Shown here: positions 58,317 through 64,000 of the stretch, piece by piece
How positions within the stretch are numbered: position 1 is the first letter of the stretch
Layout of the letters: each line of letters opens with the position of its first letter
DNA from: Carex sylvatica
Lineage: Eukaryota; Streptophyta; Magnoliopsida; Poales; Cyperaceae
Direction of reading: 5' to 3'
NCBI GenBank assembly: GCA_964058845.1
Contig: CAXKVR010000418.1
Location: 124,001-188,000, forward strand
DNA length: 64,000 nt
Program-made: the position numbers and the translations under genes
The notes under the pieces: model-generated
What the model was told of the DNA's origin: nothing
Database searches by the model: none
What the model saw: only the letters and a program-made list of their open reading frames with translations

Positions 58317-58715
58317 CAAGGGATTCGGTTCCATGTTGTGCTCACTAAGAATGTTTGGTAAGTATAACTCTAAAAATTCTATCAAATTGGTTCAAACGAC
58401 AAATTCAATACTGTTGAAACCCATCAATTTCATGAGTGATACAAAATTTTGACAGTTTTTAATTTATTTAGTACAAATTCAAATGGTAAAAAAATATACT
58501 CTTTATAAGTTATTTATACATTCATTTTTTATTATATCTTTATGGTTTGATGTTGTACTAAATAAATACGGAAATATCAAAATTTTAGATATACATGTAT
58601 CATGAGTAGATCGATTTCAATAGCATGAGTTCGTTATTTGAAGTAAATTATACATATTTTTGAAATTGTGCTCACTAAATTTTCTTGATGAGCACAACAC
58701 ACGCTAGTTTTGTTC
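58314..58715. mobile_element. MITE related to 46044-46359
   Basis: 'gagcaagggattcggttcca' on the left pairs with 'acacgctagttttgttc' on the right, and 'tgttgtgctcacta' with 'gatgagcacaaca'. Internal words 'gtttgaaccaattt'-like and 'ttcgttatttgaagta' are shared with 30610 and 46044. No clean target duplication was found. Confidence 0.55.
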
Positions 58716-59398
58716 ATTGTTACTATGCAAGCATAGATGAAGATATTCTAATATATAAGTGGACGTTATATAATTTTATATTTAAGCACTTAGATACTTA
58801 ATAATAAATTTTGTCGGAGGTCACTAAATTTTATCATTTGTCACATTAGTCATTCAAATTTGATTTATTTATCTATTGCTATTGAACCTTTTATGTGTTT
58901 CAACCACTAAGTCTTTTTGTTGTTTTTTTATTTGTTTGTTTGGAATTGGCTTCCATTTCTAACATATAACAATAGGTAAAATTAAAATCATATTATTTTT
59001 TTTAATATCTCCAACTCTCTCGTCCAATAACAATAATTATCTCTTCCTCCTTTTGGAAGAAAAAAAATGTTTTATTGAATAACCTTGCAAAATGACAACA
59101 AACAATCAAATTCATAGCAATAGAAACGCTGGTACAATTTTTTTTTGTCCTCCCTTTTTCCGGATTTTGGATTAATTTTATTTCACAACAGAGACAAAGT
59201 TTTAAAAAAAAGTTGAAAACTATATTTTCCCAATCTTAGAGGGCGTTAATTCTTGCATCTAAGAAGGTAAAACTTTTATGGGAAGTAACTTGAGAGAATT
59301 AAAAATCAATCAAAAAGGAAAAAAAAAATATGAATATGAATATGAATATATATAATTATATATATAGAGAGACTAATATGTATTCGGTAGCATATGGG
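58716..59398. other. AT-rich intergenic DNA, no feature seen
   Basis: No gene or bounded repeat is visible. It ends in 'tatatataattatatatata' type simple sequence near 59348-59368. Confidence 0.42.
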
Positions 59399-59754
59399 CC
59401 GAAGTGCTACTGATTCAAATTTGAAATTTCAAAATCCAAAAAGTCGATCTGAACTGTTAGATGTGATATCTATATTGAAATGTGCTTGGAGACCAAATTT
59501 TATATTTTTCTGAATTTTTTTACTATTTATTAAGTCACTTTGAAAATCGCTGATCCAACGGTGGCTTCTGATTTTACTGTTTTGTTAAGCCACCGTTGAA
59601 TTAGCAATTTTCAAAGTGACTTAATAAATAGTAAAAAAATTCAGAAAAATATAAAATTTGGTCTCCAAGCACATTTCAATATAGAGATCACATCTAACGG
59701 TTCATATCGAATTTTTGGATTTTAAAAATTCAAATTTGAACCGATAGCACTTCG
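59399..59754. mobile_element. Foldback MITE, hairpin family A, copy 9
   Basis: Arms 'gccgaagtgctactgattca' and 'ttgaaccgatagcacttcga' pair. The inner core is nearly the same as copy 1 at 2841, including 'ccaacggtggcttctgattt' answered by 'aagccaccgttgaattagca'. This pair of copies is the closest within the family. Confidence 0.72.
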
Positions 59755-60508
59755 AATTGAATCTGATTCGTTCCGTTATACATAAGCAAAAACTTTTAAA
59801 AGGATCGTCTACGCTCAATGAAATAGTGATCAATTGACCGTGATTCATTTACAAAATTTTTGTACTTGAGATACGATTTTGCTATATAATTTAGATTATA
59901 TGGTACAAAACCTAGAAAATTGATTCCCATACTTTTTATAAATAATTTATATAATTGACTCCATATGAAACTTTGAGAGATTTGAACCCAATAATTTATT
60001 ATCTACCAAATTGTAGGACAACTGTATTTCAAGAAAGAGGGTTAAGAGGCTTTAAATTATAATTTACAATTTTTTGTTGTCTATGATTTCCAATGCCATG
60101 TGTTGGCAAGCCTTTAATTTTCTGGATTATATTCTCAATTATTTATTTTTTAGTCTTCGATCGGGAAAAAAGAATAATAATTGACCTTTTAAAATTAAAT
60201 TATTTTTAATGAAAAAGTTTTATGTTTAACGGTGGATTATCATTTAACTATTTAGTTGGTTTAAACACATTTAAAACATCATTTAACAACGATGTGTTTA
60301 GATTTTAGAACATTCCAGAGGATCCATAAAAAGGTTGAACGAGTTAATGACAAGATTAATCATATATATATATATTCAATAACTCGCATTCAATAAATTT
60401 TGAATTCAAATAAATCGCATTTTTAATTCCTCATTAAACTATACATACTAGGAAAAAAACACGATTTATAGTGGGAACATTTATATAGAGAAAAAACAAA
60501 AATTATAT
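59755..60508. other. AT-rich intergenic DNA, no feature seen
   Basis: No gene, RNA gene or bounded repeat is recognised. Confidence 0.42.
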
Positions 60509-60517
60509 TATTTTAAA

Positions 60518-60871
60518 GGGAAAATTGTCAAAATGCCACTCTAAAATTTAAAATTGTCAAAATACCACTCCAAACTTCATTAATTTGTAATTTTGTCATT
60601 TATACTCAATTCTTATACTATTTTTATTAAAAATTAACTGAAAAATATTGGTTTGAAATACGTATTTTTGTACCGGGTTGTGCAATTCCAAAATACGTAT
60701 TTCAAAACAGCATTTTTTAGTTAATTTTTTAATAAAAATAGTATAAGAATTGAGTATAAATGACAAAATTACAAATTAATGAAGTTTAGAGTGGCATATT
60801 TATAATTTCAAAGTTTAGATTGGCATTTTGATAATTTGAAGGTTTTAGAATGGCAAATAACCAATTTTTCC
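60518..60871. mobile_element. MITE with perfect 9-bp target duplication
   Basis: TATTTTAAA flanks the element at 60509-60517 and 60872-60880. The ends 'gggaaaattgtcaaaatgcc' and 'ggcaaataaccaatttttcc' pair imperfectly, and the inner 150 bp ('actcaattcttatactattt' and its partner) pairs almost perfectly around a centre near 60680. Non-coding; Mutator-like by duplication length. Confidence 0.82.
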
Positions 60872-60880
60872 TATTTTAAA

Positions 60881-61585
60881 AGTTTCATTACAACTTATAT
60901 TTCTCTTTTAAATTTAATGATGAGAAAGGTGTAAAATTACATTATAAAAATATTATAATATAAAATGAATGAAATAATTAGAATTTTACTCTTTGTATGG
61001 ATTATGCAAAAAAAAAAAAAAAAAAAAAAAAAAACTTGAACTACCACTGAATTAAGGTAAAAATGCATATCATAGAGTATAAGCAAGAAATAAGTTTTAG
61101 TTATTTAAATCCCTTAGCGTGTTTAAGTGTCTCTCCATTTTAATTTGAAAAAGAGTTTCCAGTTCGGGTTTCAGTTTCCATAATTAATTCTCTGCAATGC
61201 ATCACGTACCGGGTTGAATTCAAATGTTTCAGATCGGAAGTCCCTAAATTTTTATTCATACCACAATAAAAAAAAAAACTCTCATTTTTGGAGAATTCCA
61301 TCAATACCCAGGCAGCATAGACAATCTGTGGCCCTATTTATCGGAGACTGCACAACCAATTCGCAGCTCCAGACTAGAGTCTGTAGATTCAATATGCAGA
61401 GTCCCAGTTTTGTAATTTTATTTTTTCTTTTTTTACTTGAAAATTGTGGTCAAAGTTGGCGTTGTCAGAGATATCTCAAATTTTGAGCTTTGTATTAATT
61501 AATAATATTTTTTGTAAACAAAAGAAAAATATGTGGGGATCTCATTAACTGGGTCTGCAAATTGACTCTACAGTTTGAATAATTT
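60881..61585. other. Intergenic DNA with a 27-bp A run
   Basis: An uninterrupted A run lies at 61008-61034. A 90-codon frame at 61214-61486 has no family features. No other structure is seen. Confidence 0.42.
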
Positions 61586-63446
61586 TGTTGAGTATTTAAA
61601 TATATGATTTTATGCTTATTTTTTATACTATTTAGACTTTTAAATTTATAAACCTAAATACTCAAAAAAAGATTAGTTGCAAGCGCACAATCTATCCTTG
61701 TAGTACTTTGAGTATCAATTCATAGGAAAATCAAAAAATACTAATCTTTAACTCTATCGATTAATTTCAGATTTGTGCAAGGAAGTAAAATTAAATGAAG
61801 GAGTTTTGTTTGTTATAATTTCCTAAGGTTTGGGTTCAATACCCGAGAAGATGAGGTTTAAAACAATAAAAGTAAAAAAAAAAAGTAAAATAGAATCTTG
61901 GTTGCTTTCAAGAATTGGGAAGATCTAGGGGAATTTGGTCTACAATCCCTTGTTAATTCTATATATTCGGTATTGTTTAAATTCATGTATAATTTGATAA
62001 GGTTTCTAACCTAATATACCATTAAGGTCACTTTCGTGAATTAATAACGTGTATAAGTAATTCGGACTTCACGGTTAGGTCATTCACTCTAGCTACTTAG
62101 ACCATAAGCTCTTGTTAGTCTCTCATCTCCTCGAATATCGGTACTTCACGATTAAGTCATTCATAGCAATATCTGATTCAATTTGAGATGTCCTAATTGG
62201 GGGTTGACTTCACAGTTACGTCATTCACCAAATTCCTAACCTTAATTTTTGTAGTTCCGGCTTAGATTACAAATTGGTTAGATTCTAATCCAAACCTAGG
62301 ATATTTGTGTTCATAATTTGGTACTCTCCTATCCCATCCTAGCAATATTGGTTCTTTTGAATCCAACACGGAACTTGTTCAATTCAAGTACTAACTATGT
62401 AATTAACACAAATGATAAATTTTATAAATTAACAATCAAATCCAAATAAGCAATCATAATAAAAACAAATAACCGAATAAGATAAAATTAAACAAGTTCA
62501 TACATTGACCTAAATCTCTAGAGAAAAAACTAGCCTCTCATAGAGATGCAAGTATTCAACAAAGAATTAATTACAAAATATTGGCTAAAACAAAGATAAA
62601 TTAAATAGATAAATATATTACACCCTTCTCTAGATGAAGAACCCTTATTCTTGCCTTCTTCTTGAAATATTCTTCTTCTTCCTCCTTGAATTGCTTCCTT
62701 GATTGCAGAATTTTACGCTAAGTGTATGTGGAGAAGAGATTTTGAGAGATGAGATTGATCTTTGCGAAAAGATGCCTTGAATGAAAAGAACCCCATTTTT
62801 TATGGCTGGAAATCATGCCCAATTTAGAAGCTTGAATGTGGGTTAGTGGGTGATATCTTTACATATTTTCTAGATTGGAATGACTAATTTTAGCCCTTGA
62901 AACGTGGCAAACAGTTCCGAAAATAGAAAAACACGTCGAAAACACATTTTTAGGCTCTCTTCGACCAAAGTATGTTCACACTAGGCTTTCCAAGTTGTAG
63001 ATCTTCTTTCTAGCTTTCCAAAAAGTGGTAATATGCCCAAAACGGAGTTACGAGTCAAAATCTATGACTATTTTAAGTTCAGACGCCAGCTCTGCGTACT
63101 ACTACAGTGCGTTCGCACTGGGCTTGGACTTTTTCTGTGTGACCAGAGTGCGGATGCATCGAGATCTGTGCGTCCACATAATTTTTGATGCACAGCTCAC
63201 TATACCTTTTAAAATTGGCCCACGTCCAGAAATCCATCTAAGTACTCAGTGCACCCGTATCGAAAACCGTGCGTCCGCACTGAAAATTTTTCTTCATTTT
63301 TCTTCATTTCCTGCAAATGAAAACCAAGCAAACATAGTAACTTGATTCTAGGTGTATTCTATTATCATTATATTCAAAATACAAGATATTTGATGTTATT
63401 TCGTGATAAAAATTAGATCGAATATGTATATAATTTAGGTCTATCA
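61586..63446 (-). mobile_element. LTR-like region, probably a solo LTR of a Ty3-type element
   Basis: On the minus strand it runs from TGATAGACC to CTCAACA, so it has TG...CA ends. It contains, in order, a GC-richer promoter part (63050-63300), a purine-rich region around 62640-62760, and three quasi-repeats 'gaatgac-taa-cgtgaagt' (about 62060-62225). It ends with 'attgatactcaaagtactac' and 'gatagattgtgcgcttgca', a phrase type I associate with plant Ty3 LTR ends. Flanks aattt and aatta agree at four of five positions. No gag-pol adjoins it. Confidence 0.42.
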
Positions 63447-64000
63447 AATTATCAAATTCTAATCAAACGAGGGTGTTTTAGTTTATTTATTTTTATTATG
63501 GTAAGAATAGAAATTTTGGTCGCAAGTCGAAATGAAATGCAATATAATTCAATAAGTAAGAGCCTAAGAAGTGCAAAATATATACTTATACGTGGTGGAC
63601 CCCGAACTGACAATTGAACCCATTCGCACATGACTTTTCAACGAGTGCGCATGCACTGAGACATCTCAAATTTTGAGAATGAGATTCGGTGCTCTCCAAA
63701 TTTTTTCTCTTTCTCTGCTATTCTTTCCATCTCTCTCTCCCACGTGATTCTCTTTCTCTCTCTTCTATTTTTTGAAGAGAGATATAGAGAGAAGCGAAGA
63801 GAAGGGAGCTGTTTTTTTAGCAAGAAAAGCAGTGGATACATATCCCAAATTTTGTGTGACCGATGTGTCTGGTGCCTATTCGGAGATAGCACAAGGAACA
63901 AGTATTATAAGTGCATTGAGATTCGTGCAAAACGTATTTGAACAGTTGGGATTTTCTAGAAAACACTCAAAGTTTGAGATATCTCAGAGGATGTTAATTT
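63447..64000. other. Intergenic DNA with family D repeat at the window edge
   Basis: From about 63640, 'gagacatctcaaattttgag' and, from 63850, 'gtgtgaccgatgtgtctgg' to 'gagatatctcagaggatg' match the repeat at 6255-6632. The element probably continues past the window. A CT/GA-rich patch lies at 63700-63800. No gene is supported. Confidence 0.45.

Noticed and set aside
63025..63345. A 106-codon plus-strand frame.
   Set aside because: It lies inside the LTR-like region and antisense to its likely orientation; no family features.

Overview
The window is nuclear DNA from a flowering plant. It is strongly AT-rich and gene-poor, with two recognisable intact genes, one broken gene, and a dense layer of transposon-derived sequence. 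The evidence is a plant-specific DUF1645 gene, a PIF-type bHLH gene with plant introns, a Copia retrotransposon primed by initiator methionine tRNA, tRNA-derived SINEs, and many MITE-like inverted repeats. The species cannot be fixed from the sequence.

Layout. 1-6.6 kb is repeat-rich intergenic DNA. 6880-7902 is an intact single-exon DUF1645 gene (340 residues). 8-14.5 kb is intergenic, with tandem duplications, a SINE relic, hAT- and Tourist-type MITEs and hairpin repeats. 14796-16531 is a large foldback element with a perfect 9-bp target duplication. 18.4-27.3 kb holds exon-like remnants of an unidentified gene, split by a young 6.7-kb Copia element (20350-27070, minus strand) whose polyprotein frame carries four in-frame stops. 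28-31.4 kb is repeats. 32441-36254 is a five-exon bHLH transcription factor of the UNE10/PIF7/PIF8 group, about 466 residues, whose first intron is best read as GC-AG. From 36.3 kb to the end there are no convincing genes, only MITEs, two more foldback elements (40857-42617 and 51273-52427), minisatellites, nested insertions, two LTR-like stretches and a pair of long direct repeats.

The two intact genes are unlinked in function as far as can be seen: a PIF-type light-signalling transcription factor and a DUF1645 protein of poorly known role. The most unusual content is the foldback family. Three elements share a core of about 330 bp arranged in different head-to-tail and head-to-head orders. 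Two share one set of ends and the third has different ends. One has the 9-bp target duplication typical of Mutator-like transposons. Two smaller elements (60518-60871 and 46044-46359) also have perfect 9-bp duplications, so Mutator-like non-autonomous elements appear to have been a major force in this region.
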